Shown here: positions 16,863 to 26,121 of the stretch, in pieces | Numbering within the stretch: position 1 is the first letter of the stretch | Layout: every line of letters starts with the position of its first letter | Source of the DNA: an uncultured Bacteroidales bacterium | Lineage (GTDB): Bacteria > Bacteroidota > Bacteroidia > Bacteroidales > Lentimicrobiaceae | DNA: 41,725 nt | Assembly: GCA_937894795.1 (NCBI GenBank) | Contig: CALCQV010000124.1 | Coordinates: 1-41,725, forward strand | Reading direction: 5' to 3' | Notes under the pieces: generated by a model | The model's input: only the letters and a program-made list of their open reading frames with translations | What the model was told of the DNA's origin: nothing | The model's database searches: none | Translations under genes and position numbers: made by a program

Positions 16863-18497
16863 CTACAACTGAGGACCTGCAGCAACAAGGCTTTTACCCT
16901 CTTCGTTGTCAGTATACTTTTCAAAGTTGTCAATAAACTTCTTAGCGAGGTCTTTGGCTTTAACATCCCACTGATCAGCAGGCGAATAGGTATTTCTTGG
17001 GTCGAGGATCTCAGTATTCACTCCCTGAAGTTCAATAGGGACCTCCAAATTAAAATATGGAATATGTTTTGTTGGAACTTTATCGATTGAACCATCAAGT
17101 ATAGCATCAATGATTGCCCTTGTATCCTTGATTGAGATTCTCTTGCCTGTTCCATTCCATCCTGTGTTAACCAAATAGGCTTTAGCTCCGCTGTGTTCCA
17201 TTCTCTTAACTAACTCAACTGCATAACGGGTAGGATGGAGGGTAAGGAATGCGTTACCAAAGCAAGCTGAGAATGTGGGCTGCGGTGCAGTCACACCTCT
17301 TTCAGTACCTGCCAGTTTTGCTGTGAAGCCTGATAGGAAATGATATTTTGTTTGTTCCGGTGTGAGCAAGGAAACAGGAGGCAGAACTCCAAAAGCATCA
17401 GCAGTAAGGAAGATTACCTTTGTAGCATGTCCACCTTTTGATACAGGCTTTACAATATTCTCAATATGGTAAATAGGATAAGAAACCCTTGTATTTTCAG
17501 TTTTGGAACCATCAGCAAAATCAACGGTGCCATCGGGTAGTACAACCAGGTTTTCAAGTAATGCATCTCTGCGGATTGCATTATAGATATCGGGTTCATT
17601 TTCTTTGCTGAGGTTGATACATTTAGCATAGCAGCCTCCTTCAAAATTGAACACTCCATTGTCATCCCATCCATGTTCGTCATCACCTATCAATGCGCGT
17701 TTAGGATCGGCCGACAGGGTTGTTTTTCCGGTACCTGAAAGACCGAAGAATATTGCAACATCACCATTCTTGCCCATGTTGGCAGAGCAATGCATTGAGG
17801 CAACATGCTGCAGAGGCAGGTAGTAGTTCATCATTGAGAATATTCCTTTCTTCATCTCTCCGCCATACCATGAACCGCCTATTACCTGGATGCGTTCGGT
17901 AAGGTTAAAAGCCACAAAGTTTTCTGAATTCAGGCCTTGTTCCTTCCACTGAGGATTTGATGTCTTTGAACCATTGATAAGAATAAAATCAGGTTTAAAG
18001 TTCTTTAGTTCTTCCTCGGTTGGCCTGATGAACATATTCTTAACAAAATGAGCCTGCCATGCAACTTCCATGATGAAACGAACATTTAAGCGGGTCTCCG
18101 GATTTGCACCGGCAAAAGCATCCACAACGTAAATCTTTTTACCTGAAAGTTGCTTTGTTACCAATGATTTGAGATGATTCCAGATTTCAGGAGTGATAGG
18201 CCGGTTGTCATTCTTGCCGATAGTTGACCACCAAACATTATCCTTACTGGTTTCATCATACACAATGTACTTGTCTTTGGGAGAACGGCCTGTGAAAATG
18301 CCTGTGTCAACTGAAACTGCGCCAAGATTTGTTAATACGCCACGCTCGAAGCCTTCAAGGTCTTGATTCATTTCATGCTCGAAGAGTTCCTCGTATGAAG
18401 GGTTGTAATAAATGTGTTCAACATTCTGTATTCCATATACTGATAAGTCAATGGTTGTGTTACTAGCTGTTGTCAAGCTGCCGGAATTATTGCTCAT
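16863..18497 (-). CDS. pckA: Phosphoenolpyruvate carboxykinase (ATP)
   Basis: Interconverts oxaloacetate and PEP with ATP/ADP. In fermentative Bacteroidetes it often runs in the CO2-fixing direction towards succinate. The 544-residue protein has GRSPKDKYIV (substrate site near 70), FFGLSGTGKTTLS (kinase-1a P-loop), DDEHGW (metal-binding) and the C-terminal NTGWNGTGKRISIKDTRAII. Length and motifs are normal. It has its own promoter at 18574-18602 and a hairpin terminator, so it is probably transcribed separately from ppdK even though they share strand. Confidence 0.98.
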   Translation of the reverse strand: MSNNSGSLTTASNTTIDLSVYGIQNVEHIYYNPSYEELFEHEMNQDLEGFERGVLTNLGAVSVDTGIFTGRSPKDKYIVYDETSKDNVWWSTIGKNDNRPITPEIWNHLKSLVTKQLSGKKIYVVDAFAGANPETRLNVRFIMEVAWQAHFVKNMFIRPTEEELKNFKPDFILINGSKTSNPQWKEQGLNSENFVAFNLTERIQVIGGSWYGGEMKKGIFSMMNYYLPLQHVASMHCSANMGKNGDVAIFFGLSGTGKTTLSADPKRALIGDDEHGWDDNGVFNFEGGCYAKCINLSKENEPDIYNAIRRDALLENLVVLPDGTVDFADGSKTENTRVSYPIYHIENIVKPVSKGGHATKVIFLTADAFGVLPPVSLLTPEQTKYHFLSGFTAKLAGTERGVTAPQPTFSACFGNAFLTLHPTRYAVELVKRMEHSGAKAYLVNTGWNGTGKRISIKDTRAIIDAILDGSIDKVPTKHIPYFNLEVPIELQGVNTEILDPRNTYSPADQWDVKAKDLAKKFIDNFEKYTDNEEGKSLVAAGPQL

Positions 18498-18573
18498 AAG
18501 GATTAAAATTTAATAATAATGGATAAACCGTAAACAATTGAAGTTGGAAATTGCCTATAGCTGCAATCGATTG

Positions 18574-18602
18574 CAAAAGTAAAAATTAAATGTAGATATC
18601 AA
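18574..18602 (-). promoter_or_regulatory. Promoter of pckA
   Basis: On the minus strand: TTG (18602-18600), 18 bases, then TACTTTTG (18581-18574), a match to TAnnTTTG. The leader would be about 70 bases. The 11-mer TACTTTTGCAA here also occurs upstream of ppdK. Confidence 0.65.
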
Positions 18603-18635
18603 GATATAAAAACAACACTAAATAATTAAAAATAA

Positions 18636-18665
18636 TGTAGGGATAGAAAAGTATCTATCCCTACA
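18636..18665 (-). terminator. Rho-independent terminator of ppdK
   Basis: TGTAGGGATAG (18636-18646) pairs perfectly with CTATCCCTACA (18655-18665). On the minus strand the 11-bp stem is followed by TTATTTTTAATTA. It lies about 25 bp beyond the ppdK stop. Confidence 0.8.
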
Positions 18666-18689
18666 CTTAATGATTATACCGATGTGAAA

Positions 18690-21614
18690 TTATTTCTTCT
18701 TATCGGCTTTCTTGGCTTTCTTATCGGCCTTCTTTGCTTTTTTAGCTGCTTTCTTCTCTTTCTTGATTACTTTTTCAGCTTTTTTCTCTGCCTTTTTTGC
18801 GGCTTTTTTTTCAGCTTTTTTATCCTCTTTCTTATCAGCTTTAACTGCTTTCTTATCAACCTTTTCAGGTGTGGCAGTGGCTTTTTCTTTAAGAACGGCC
18901 TGAGCTGCAGCCAAACGTGCTATAGGAACACGATAGGGTGAACAACTTACATAGTTCATACCAACTGAATGGCAGAATTCTACTGATGATGGTTCTCCAC
19001 CATGCTCGCCACAAATACCAACCTTAAGGTTAGGACGTGTACGGCGGCCACGCTCAATTGCCAGGTCAACCAATTGTCCTACGCCTTCCTGGTCCAGAAC
19101 CTGGAATGGATCAACCTTTAAAATGCCTTTATCCAAATATACAGGCAGGAACTTACCGGCGTCATCACGTGAATAACCAAAGGTCATCTGTGTCAGGTCA
19201 TTGGTTCCAAAGGAGAAGAACTCGGCTGATTCAGCAATCTTGTCGGCAACCAATGCTGCACGTGGTATTTCAATCATGGTTCCAACCAGATATTCAATAC
19301 GATCGTTGCGTTCAGCAAATACTTTCTCAACTGTATCGCGTACGATGCTTTCCTGGAGTTTCATTTCAGCCTGAGTACCGGTAAGCGGGATCATAATCTC
19401 AGGAATAGCACGGATACCTTTTTTCTTGAGATTCAAGGCAGCCTCAATAATAGCGCGTGCCTGCATTTCTGAAATTTCAGGATATGTATTTCCTAAACGG
19501 CAACCGCGGTGACCAAGCATTGGATTCATCTCTGCCAGATCGTGTACTTTTTGCTGTACTTCTTTCAGTGAGATGCCCATTTCTTTTGCCATTTCCTGCT
19601 GGTTGGCAGTTTCATGAGGAACAAATTCATGTAAAGGAGGATCGAGCAAACGAACTGTCACAGGTAAATCCTGCATTGCTTCAAATATACCTTCAAAATC
19701 GGATCTTTGAATTGGAAGCAGTTTCTCCAAAGCTTTACGACGACCGGTCTCATCATTGGCAAGAATCATCTCGCGCATAGCCTTAATACGGTCGCCTTCA
19801 AAGAACATGTGTTCAGTGCGGCAAAGTCCAATACCCTTGGCACCAAAAGCACGGGCAACTTTTGAATCGCGGGGTGTGTCAGCATTGGTGCGGACCAGCA
19901 TTCTTGAATACTTATCGGCCAGTTCCATTAATTTCCCAAAGTCACCACTTAATTCCGGGTCACGGGTTGCAATTTTACCTTCGTAAACTTCACCGGTACT
20001 ACCATTAAGAGAAATGAAATCACCCTCTTTCAGGTTAAAGCCATCAACCGTTAAAGTACGGGCCTTATAGTCTATCTTGAGGTTTCCGGCACCTGAGACG
20101 CAACATTTACCCATTCCACGGGCAACAACTGCAGCATGTGATGTCATACCGCCACGGGCAGTAAGGATACCTTCTGCAACATTCATACCCTTCAGGTCTT
20201 CAGGTGATGTTTCAATACGAACCAGAACAACCTTGTGGCCTTTAGCTGCAAGAACTTCAGCCTCATCAGCGTGGAAACAGATCTCGCCGGTAGCTGCACC
20301 CGGAGATGCGGGTAAGCCTTTAGCCAATACTTTTGCTTTCTTTATTGCAGTCTGATCAAATACAGGATGCAATAATTCATCAAGTTTACCGGGTTCCATG
20401 CGAAGGAGGGCCTCTTTTTCAGTAAGAATTCCCTGACGAAGCATATCCATGGCTATTTTTACCATAGCAGCTCCGGTGCGTTTTCCATTACGGGTTTGAA
20501 GCATCCAGAGTTTTCCTTCCTGAATGGTGAATTCAAGATCCTGCATATCACGGTAATGATCTTCAAGCTTCTGCTGGGTTTCAATCAATTCATTATAAAT
20601 AGCAGGCATAGCTTCTTCAAGGGAGGGGAACTTTGAAGCTCTTTCCTTTTCAGTAACATGAGCAAGCTTTGCCCAACGAATTGAACCTTCTTTTGTAATT
20701 TGCTGTGGTGTGCGTATACCGGCCACAACATCTTCACCCTGAGCGTCAATCAGGTATTCACCATTAAACAGGTCTTCACCGGTTGCTGCATCGCGAGTGA
20801 AAGCAACACCGGTACCAGAATTGCTACCCATATTGCCAAAAACCATCGCCTGAACATTAACGGCAGTACCCCATTCAGCAGGTATATTGTTGAGTTTACG
20901 ATAATATATAGCGCGTTCATTCATCCAACTGTCAAAAACAGCCATTACGGAACCCCATAACTGTTCCCATGGATCGGCCGGGAAATCATGGCCGGTAACT
21001 TTCTTCACAGCAGCCTTGAATTTCTTTACCAGTGCTTTAAGGTCGGCAACTGTAAATTCATTATCTGTTTTAATACCTTTTTCTTCCTTCATGTGTTCCA
21101 TGATCTCTTCAAAAGGATCAATATCCTCCTTTGAAGCCGGCTTCATTCCTAAGACCACATCACCAAACATCTGTACGAAACGGCGATATGAATCCCATGC
21201 AAAACGTTCATTACCTGTTTTACGGGCAATGCCTTCAACCGCTTCTTCATTCAATCCAAGGTTTAACACTGTATCCATCATACCAGGCATAGAAGCACGG
21301 GCACCGGAACGAACTGAGAGTAAAAGTGGATTTTCCTTATCACCAAACTTTGAACCCATAACCTTCTCAACCTGCTTAACTGCGGCTTCAACTTCAGGAC
21401 GTATCATTTCAATAACATACTCCCTTCCCTTGGTGTTATAGTCAGTGCAGACTTCAGTAGTGATTGTGAATCCCGGAGGAACCGGTACACCAATGAGGTT
21501 CATTTCAGCAAGGTTAGCGCCCTTGCCACCTAGCAGGTTTTTCATTCCGGCATCACCTTCAGCTTTTTTATTACCGAAAGTATAAACCGATTTTCTGGCT
21601 TTTTCTTTTCCCAT
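18690..21614 (-). CDS. ppdK: Pyruvate, phosphate dikinase with a lysine-rich C-terminal extension
   Basis: Interconverts pyruvate, ATP and Pi with PEP, AMP and PPi. Domain order is normal: the ATP-grasp-like N-terminal domain (LLGGKGANLAEM near 27-38), the swivelling phosphohistidine domain (GGMTSHAAVVARGMGKCCV; catalytic His in TSHA) and the PEP-binding TIM barrel (GFGTND-like FSFGTNDLTQM and the GICGEHGG ending). The family usually ends near 880-910 residues, soon after a segment like RVPIARLAAAQA. This protein runs on to 974 with a tail made almost wholly of Lys, Ala, Asp and Glu (KKAEKKAAKKAEKKAEK and similar). The tail could bind nucleic acid, membranes or partners, but no function is known. 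It has its own terminator. Confidence 0.97.
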   Translation of the reverse strand: MGKEKARKSVYTFGNKKAEGDAGMKNLLGGKGANLAEMNLIGVPVPPGFTITTEVCTDYNTKGREYVIEMIRPEVEAAVKQVEKVMGSKFGDKENPLLLSVRSGARASMPGMMDTVLNLGLNEEAVEGIARKTGNERFAWDSYRRFVQMFGDVVLGMKPASKEDIDPFEEIMEHMKEEKGIKTDNEFTVADLKALVKKFKAAVKKVTGHDFPADPWEQLWGSVMAVFDSWMNERAIYYRKLNNIPAEWGTAVNVQAMVFGNMGSNSGTGVAFTRDAATGEDLFNGEYLIDAQGEDVVAGIRTPQQITKEGSIRWAKLAHVTEKERASKFPSLEEAMPAIYNELIETQQKLEDHYRDMQDLEFTIQEGKLWMLQTRNGKRTGAAMVKIAMDMLRQGILTEKEALLRMEPGKLDELLHPVFDQTAIKKAKVLAKGLPASPGAATGEICFHADEAEVLAAKGHKVVLVRIETSPEDLKGMNVAEGILTARGGMTSHAAVVARGMGKCCVSGAGNLKIDYKARTLTVDGFNLKEGDFISLNGSTGEVYEGKIATRDPELSGDFGKLMELADKYSRMLVRTNADTPRDSKVARAFGAKGIGLCRTEHMFFEGDRIKAMREMILANDETGRRKALEKLLPIQRSDFEGIFEAMQDLPVTVRLLDPPLHEFVPHETANQQEMAKEMGISLKEVQQKVHDLAEMNPMLGHRGCRLGNTYPEISEMQARAIIEAALNLKKKGIRAIPEIMIPLTGTQAEMKLQESIVRDTVEKVFAERNDRIEYLVGTMIEIPRAALVADKIAESAEFFSFGTNDLTQMTFGYSRDDAGKFLPVYLDKGILKVDPFQVLDQEGVGQLVDLAIERGRRTRPNLKVGICGEHGGEPSSVEFCHSVGMNYVSCSPYRVPIARLAAAQAVLKEKATATPEKVDKKAVKADKKEDKKAEKKAAKKAEKKAEKVIKKEKKAAKKAKKADKKAKKADKKK

Positions 21615-21694
21615 TTTATAATGTATTTTGATCTGATTATTTTAAAGTGAGGGACCTTGTAAATCAATTTCCCGTGCTCCTAAATTTGAGGTTG

Positions 21695-21702
21695 CAAAAG
21701 TA
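21695..21702 (-). promoter_or_regulatory. Possible -7 element of ppdK
   Basis: CAAAAGTA on the plus strand gives TACTTTTG on the minus strand, matching TAnnTTTG, with the same TACTTTTGCAA context as pckA. No TTG is present at the expected -33 position, so only half the promoter is supported. The leader would be about 75 bases. Confidence 0.45.
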
Positions 21703-21765
21703 CAAAAAAAAATAACACCTCTTTTTACATAAAGTTGTGATGGATATAAGAATAGGAAGTGTTTA

Positions 21766-22470
21766 TTATTTTATAAAGCTAACCCTTTCAATTCTATTCA
21801 TTGCTCTGATAATGCGCTGTTGCTTCCTTCTTATATAATTTGAAGGGTTTGCCACACTATATACTCTCGGATTTGGCAATACCGCTGCTATCAGGGCTGC
21901 TTCACTCTGGTTTAATTGTGATGCCGGCTTTTTGAAATATTGTCTTGAGGCCGCTTCTACTCCATATACTCCACTTCCCATTTCTATAACATTCAGGTAA
22001 ACTTCCATGATGCGCTTCTTGCCCCAGAAAATCTCAATTAATCCGGTGAAATATACTTCAAAGCCTTTACGTACCCAAGAACGCTTGGGCCAAAGAAACA
22101 CATTTTTGGCCGTTTGCTGTGATATGGTGCTGGCACCTCTTAACACCTTGCCTTTCTTGTTTAACTGACGTGCTTTTTTTACAGCTTCAAAGTCAATTCC
22201 GTAGTGTTTTTCAAAATTATTATCTTCAGAGGCTACCACTGCCTGAACCATATTGGGTGAAATATGGTTTAATGGTTCCCAATCTTTTTTGAGTTTTATT
22301 TGTTCACCGTCAAATACCTGTTCACTGAACCTTATGGCCATGAGTGGTGTAATGGGTGGCGGTATAAAACGATACAGGATGGTGACAATAACAGTTGAAA
22401 TGAAGAAGAAGAATATGCAAAACCTCACAATTGATAGTGCTTTTCTAATTATTCCTTTCCTGCCCGACAT
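21766..22470 (-). CDS. mtgA: Monofunctional peptidoglycan glycosyltransferase
   Basis: Polymerises lipid II into glycan chains at the outer face of the inner membrane. One N-terminal transmembrane helix (about residues 12-32) is followed by a glycosyltransferase 51 domain: VVASEDNNFEKHYGID (catalytic Glu in EDNNF), RGASTISQQTAKNVFLW, and EIFWGKKRIMEVYLNVIEMG. The C-terminal AALIAAVLPNPRVYS is typical. There is no transpeptidase domain, and 234 residues fits MtgA. A minus-strand TAGGTTTG box at 22490-22497 lies 20 bp upstream. Confidence 0.95.
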   Translation of the reverse strand: MSGRKGIIRKALSIVRFCIFFFFISTVIVTILYRFIPPPITPLMAIRFSEQVFDGEQIKLKKDWEPLNHISPNMVQAVVASEDNNFEKHYGIDFEAVKKARQLNKKGKVLRGASTISQQTAKNVFLWPKRSWVRKGFEVYFTGLIEIFWGKKRIMEVYLNVIEMGSGVYGVEAASRQYFKKPASQLNQSEAALIAAVLPNPRVYSVANPSNYIRRKQQRIIRAMNRIERVSFIK

Positions 22471-22575
22471 ATCGTTGTTAAAATTTGTACAAACCTACTG
22501 AAATAAATAATTTAATGGAAAGCACTATGCGTGTATTTGTAATTTCTTTTTTCAATAATAACCTAACCGGCAGGT

Positions 22576-23973
22576 ATGAGTAATTTTATAGGCATAAGGC
22601 ATGAAGATCTCTATGCCAGGGAGCGCAGGGCTCCATTGATACCGGAACATGTGAACTACCTGGTCCAAAAGAAGAATATTGATATCATTGTCCAGAAATC
22701 TGATAAACGGGTATTCACAGATGCCGAGTACCTGAAAGCAGGCGCCCGTATAGCTCCCGACCTTAAGGAATGCAGAATCATTCTCGGTGTCAAGGAAGTT
22801 CCTGTCAATGACTTTGAGAAGGGTAAAACGTATGTTAATTTCTCGCACGTTGTCAAGGGACAAGCCTATAATATGCCGCGTCTGAAAAAAATGATGGAGT
22901 TGGAGTGTAATCTGATTGATTACGAGAAAATCACTGATGAACAAGGGCATCGGGTTATTTTCTTTGGATACCATGCAGGACTGGCAGGAATGATCAATTC
23001 ACTTTGGGCCCTGGGAATCCGGTTGAAAGAGCGGGGAATTGAAACTCCATTTTTACGGATAAAACAGGCTCATACCTATAATTCACTAGCTGAAGCTCAA
23101 CAGGAAATATCAGAAGTTGGCCTTGTAATTGCTGAAGAAGGTTTGCCTGAAGAGATACTACCCTTAACCATAGGATTTACCGGTTATGGACATGTTTCGC
23201 AGGGTGCGCAGGAGATATTGGGATTGCTTCCTGTTAAGGAAATTTCACCTGAAAAGTTGTTAATGCTCAAGAATCGCAAATGCTCACCAAAGAACTTGCT
23301 CTATAAAGTGGTGTTCCATCAGGAGCATATTGCACAGCATAAGGAGGGCAAGCCTTTCGATAAAACCGACTATTACAGGAATCCTGCAAACTATAGCAGT
23401 CTATTCGAGAATTACCTGCCGGGATTAACCGTATTAATGAACTGCATGTACTGGGAACCCCGATTCCCTAAACTCGTGACAAAAGAAGCAGTAAGCCGTC
23501 TTTTTGCTGAAAAGGAAACGTATAAGGGGGTTGAATCTGAACCAGCGGTGCAACCAACACAAACACCCTATCCAAAGTTAACCGTTATTGGTGATATTAC
23601 CTGTGATCCCGATGGCAGTATAGAAATTACTCATAAAGGAACAGAGATCGAAGATCCTCTGTTTGTATATAATCCTGACACGCAGATGCAAACCATGGGC
23701 TACAAGGGGCCGGGATTATTGGTAATGGCGGTACATATTCTACCCAGTGAACTGCCACGCGAGTCATCAGCCAGTTTCTCCAATGCGCTCATCCATTACC
23801 TAAAACCAATAGTAGACTGCGATTTTGATGAATCCTTTTCTGATCTCGAACTTCCTAAACCGATAAAAAAAGCACTCATTCTGCACAACGGTAACCTTAC
23901 TCCCGATTATCAATATTTGAAGGAACACCTTAAAGCTACATCTGATATTACGACTAAAGCCACACACGCATGA
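22576..23973 (+). CDS. Lysine-ketoglutarate reductase-type protein (saccharopine-forming)
   Basis: The first enzyme of the saccharopine route joins lysine and 2-oxoglutarate to make saccharopine. The N-terminal 130 residues are an alanine dehydrogenase/transhydrogenase-like domain (IGIRHEDLYARERRAPLIP, then GVKEVP and YVNFSHVVKGQ), a pattern shared with the LKR half of eukaryotic AASS. A second nucleotide-binding-like part follows (FFGYHAGLAG, LTIGFTGYGHVSQGAQEIL). The 465-residue product is followed, with a 4-bp ATGA overlap, by the saccharopine dehydrogenase gene. The pair mirrors the two halves of the animal and plant bifunctional enzyme. Direction (degradation or synthesis) is inferred; degradation is more likely. 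Confidence 0.85.
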   Translation: MSNFIGIRHEDLYARERRAPLIPEHVNYLVQKKNIDIIVQKSDKRVFTDAEYLKAGARIAPDLKECRIILGVKEVPVNDFEKGKTYVNFSHVVKGQAYNMPRLKKMMELECNLIDYEKITDEQGHRVIFFGYHAGLAGMINSLWALGIRLKERGIETPFLRIKQAHTYNSLAEAQQEISEVGLVIAEEGLPEEILPLTIGFTGYGHVSQGAQEILGLLPVKEISPEKLLMLKNRKCSPKNLLYKVVFHQEHIAQHKEGKPFDKTDYYRNPANYSSLFENYLPGLTVLMNCMYWEPRFPKLVTKEAVSRLFAEKETYKGVESEPAVQPTQTPYPKLTVIGDITCDPDGSIEITHKGTEIEDPLFVYNPDTQMQTMGYKGPGLLVMAVHILPSELPRESSASFSNALIHYLKPIVDCDFDESFSDLELPKPIKKALILHNGNLTPDYQYLKEHLKATSDITTKATHA

Positions 23974-25289
23974 ATAAGGTATTGGTACTAGGCGCAGGCA
24001 TGGTTTCGCGCCCTTTGGTTAGCTGGTTACTCGGCAGGGGACATATATTAACAGTGGCAGATGTTGACAAAGAGAAGATAATATCCATTATCGGCAATCA
24101 TCCATATGCATTGGCTGTCAGATTGGATGCCAACAACGATGAAGAGCTGGATCTGCTGGTGGCACAGCATGATGTGGTTGTGAGCCTGTTACCCTTTGCC
24201 ATACATCCCAAGGTTGCCAAACATTGTATCAGGCATAAAAAATCATTGGTAACCTCTTCCTACCAAAGTCAGGCAATGCTTGATCTGAAGCCGCTTATTG
24301 AAGAAAGCGGTATCATAGTGCTGAATGAAATGGGACTGGATCCCGGCATTGACCATATGAGCGGTAAGAGGATAATTGACCGGGTTCACGCCCGGCAGGG
24401 CAAGGTGCTGAGTTTCTATTCAATTTGTGGCGCACTTACGGCTCCTGAGGCATTAGATAATCCACTGGCCTACAAGTTTACCTGGAGCCCGAAGGGTGTT
24501 ATGGCCGCCTCTCTCAACAATGCACAATATCTGGATAAAGGTGAAGTGATATCCGTCAACTCAGAACAGTTGTTCAGCAATCCTTTCAAAATAGAGTTGC
24601 CTGAGATTGGGCTGCTTGACGTATATCCAAACCGTGATTCACTTTCTTACCGTGAGGATTATAATCTGGAAGAAGCAAACACACTGCTCAGAGGGACAAT
24701 ACGCTTTCCCGGTTGGTGTGAAACCATTGATGCCATGAAGAAACTCGGACTGCTTGATACCCGGACTGAAAACATGGAGCACTTGTCGTACGTAAATCTG
24801 ATTGAACGTAAAACCGGCAGTTCAGATTTGCCTGTTGCACGCCAATTAGCCGGGTTTTTGAATGTTGAAGAGCAGTCGTCTGCCATAAAGTCGCTCAACT
24901 GGCTTGGATTCTTCAGCAATGAACTGATCGGCCATGCTGATGATTCTCCCTTTAATATCACCTGCGACCTCATGTTCAACAAGATGATGTTGAAGGACAA
25001 AGAGCGTGACATGATCATTATACAACACGAGCTGCTGGTTCGTTATCCTGATGATCATGAAGAGCGGATTCTATCGCGGCTTGTTGAGTATGGAAATCCT
25101 GAAACTGATACGGCTATTGCCCGCACGGTTGCATTACCTGCCGCTATTGCAGCTGATATGATTCTCTCCGGGGAAATAAAAGCTTCCGGACTCCTAAGGC
25201 CTTTCTCAGCCGAGATTTACGAGCCTGTTTTACGGAAACTGGAAGAAGAGGGAATTATCCTTTCAGAGGAGGTCAAACTGTTGGTATAG
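23970..25289 (+). CDS. Saccharopine dehydrogenase family protein
   Basis: Oxidises saccharopine to glutamate and 2-aminoadipate semialdehyde. The 439-residue protein opens with a Rossmann motif (VLVLGAGMVSRPLVSWLL) and contains VVSLLPFAIHPKVAKHCI and NEMGLDPGIDHM, both characteristic of the LYS9-like saccharopine dehydrogenases. Its ATG overlaps the TGA of the LKR-type gene, so the two proteins are probably made in equal amounts and may act as a complex. It is complete and unremarkable apart from the split arrangement. Confidence 0.9.
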   Translation: MNKVLVLGAGMVSRPLVSWLLGRGHILTVADVDKEKIISIIGNHPYALAVRLDANNDEELDLLVAQHDVVVSLLPFAIHPKVAKHCIRHKKSLVTSSYQSQAMLDLKPLIEESGIIVLNEMGLDPGIDHMSGKRIIDRVHARQGKVLSFYSICGALTAPEALDNPLAYKFTWSPKGVMAASLNNAQYLDKGEVISVNSEQLFSNPFKIELPEIGLLDVYPNRDSLSYREDYNLEEANTLLRGTIRFPGWCETIDAMKKLGLLDTRTENMEHLSYVNLIERKTGSSDLPVARQLAGFLNVEEQSSAIKSLNWLGFFSNELIGHADDSPFNITCDLMFNKMMLKDKERDMIIIQHELLVRYPDDHEERILSRLVEYGNPETDTAIARTVALPAAIAADMILSGEIKASGLLRPFSAEIYEPVLRKLEEEGIILSEEVKLLV

Positions 25290-25290
25290 A

Positions 25291-25322
25291 TTTGTTGACA
25301 GGTGAAATTTTCTCTAATTTTG
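25291..25322 (+). promoter_or_regulatory. Promoter of the DjlA-like gene
   Basis: TTTG (25291-25294), 20 bases, then TAATTTTG (25315-25322), matching TAnnTTTG. A TTG at 25295-25297 gives an alternative 17-base spacing. The start codon at 25340 leaves a short leader of about 11 bases. Confidence 0.55.
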
Positions 25323-25339
25323 CTCCATAATAAAAGAAG

Positions 25340-26104
25340 ATGGCAAACATACCTGATTTTTTGAGTAAGAAATTATCCCTCAGCTCTTTCGGCAAGTGGA
25401 TAGGAGGGGGTCTTGGTTGGGCACTTGGAGGACCTATTGGTGCGATACTAGGTTTTGTATTCGGCTCCATGTACGACAGTATCCAGAGCGGTGAGTATGA
25501 ATACAAGGGTTTTACTCCCACACAGGAAGGTGATTTCAAGGTCAGCCTGCTGGTAATGATAGCTGCCATTATGAAAGCTGATGGCCGCATCCTGAAATCA
25601 GAGCTGAATTTCGTTAAGCGTTTTCTGCTCAGCCGTTTCGGTGAAGCCGAAGCAGAACGCCTGTTGCCTTTGCTTCGTGAAATCCTTAACCAGGATCTTG
25701 ATGTGGATGAAATATGTGAGCAGATTCAGGAGAACATGGAGTATCCCTCACGACTAGAATTGGTACACCTGCTTTTTGGTGTTGCTTCAGCTGATGGATC
25801 CATGGGCAAGATGGAAGCCGATGTTTTACGCCATATATGTTTGCGTATGGGAATCAGGCCAAAGGATTTTGATTCTCTTAGTGCCATGTTTGTAAAGGAA
25901 ACTAACAGTTCATACCAGATATTGGAAATAACTCCCGATGCTTCTGATGAAGAAGTAAAGAAAGCATACCGCAAAATGGCTCTCAAGTATCATCCTGATA
26001 AAGTAACCCATTTGGGTGAGGATGTTCAAAAGGCAGCCAATGATAAATTCCAGAAGCTTAACAATGCCTATAACGAAATAAAGCAACAAAGGGGGTTAAC
26101 CTAA
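25340..26104 (+). CDS. DjlA-like TerB/J-domain co-chaperone
   Basis: The 254-residue protein begins with a glycine-rich hydrophobic segment (about residues 16-50; GGGLGWALGGPIGAILGFVFG), which may insert in the membrane. A TerB-like helical domain follows (about 65-180, with two ADG repeats: MKADGRI and ASADGSM). A C-terminal J domain completes it (about 191-252) with the HPD motif at 218-220, which stimulates DnaK ATPase. This order is that of DjlA. It ends 17 bp from the convergent methyltransferase gene and has its own promoter. Confidence 0.92.
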   Translation: MANIPDFLSKKLSLSSFGKWIGGGLGWALGGPIGAILGFVFGSMYDSIQSGEYEYKGFTPTQEGDFKVSLLVMIAAIMKADGRILKSELNFVKRFLLSRFGEAEAERLLPLLREILNQDLDVDEICEQIQENMEYPSRLELVHLLFGVASADGSMGKMEADVLRHICLRMGIRPKDFDSLSAMFVKETNSSYQILEITPDASDEEVKKAYRKMALKYHPDKVTHLGEDVQKAANDKFQKLNNAYNEIKQQRGLT

Positions 26105-26121
26105 CCAATAAATATTAGTGG

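Noticed and set aside
18684..18941. Plus-strand ORF of phenylalanine/leucine-rich protein (and another at 18712-18903)
   Set aside because: It is the antisense reading of the lysine-rich tail of ppdK; low complexity, no start signal and no homology.
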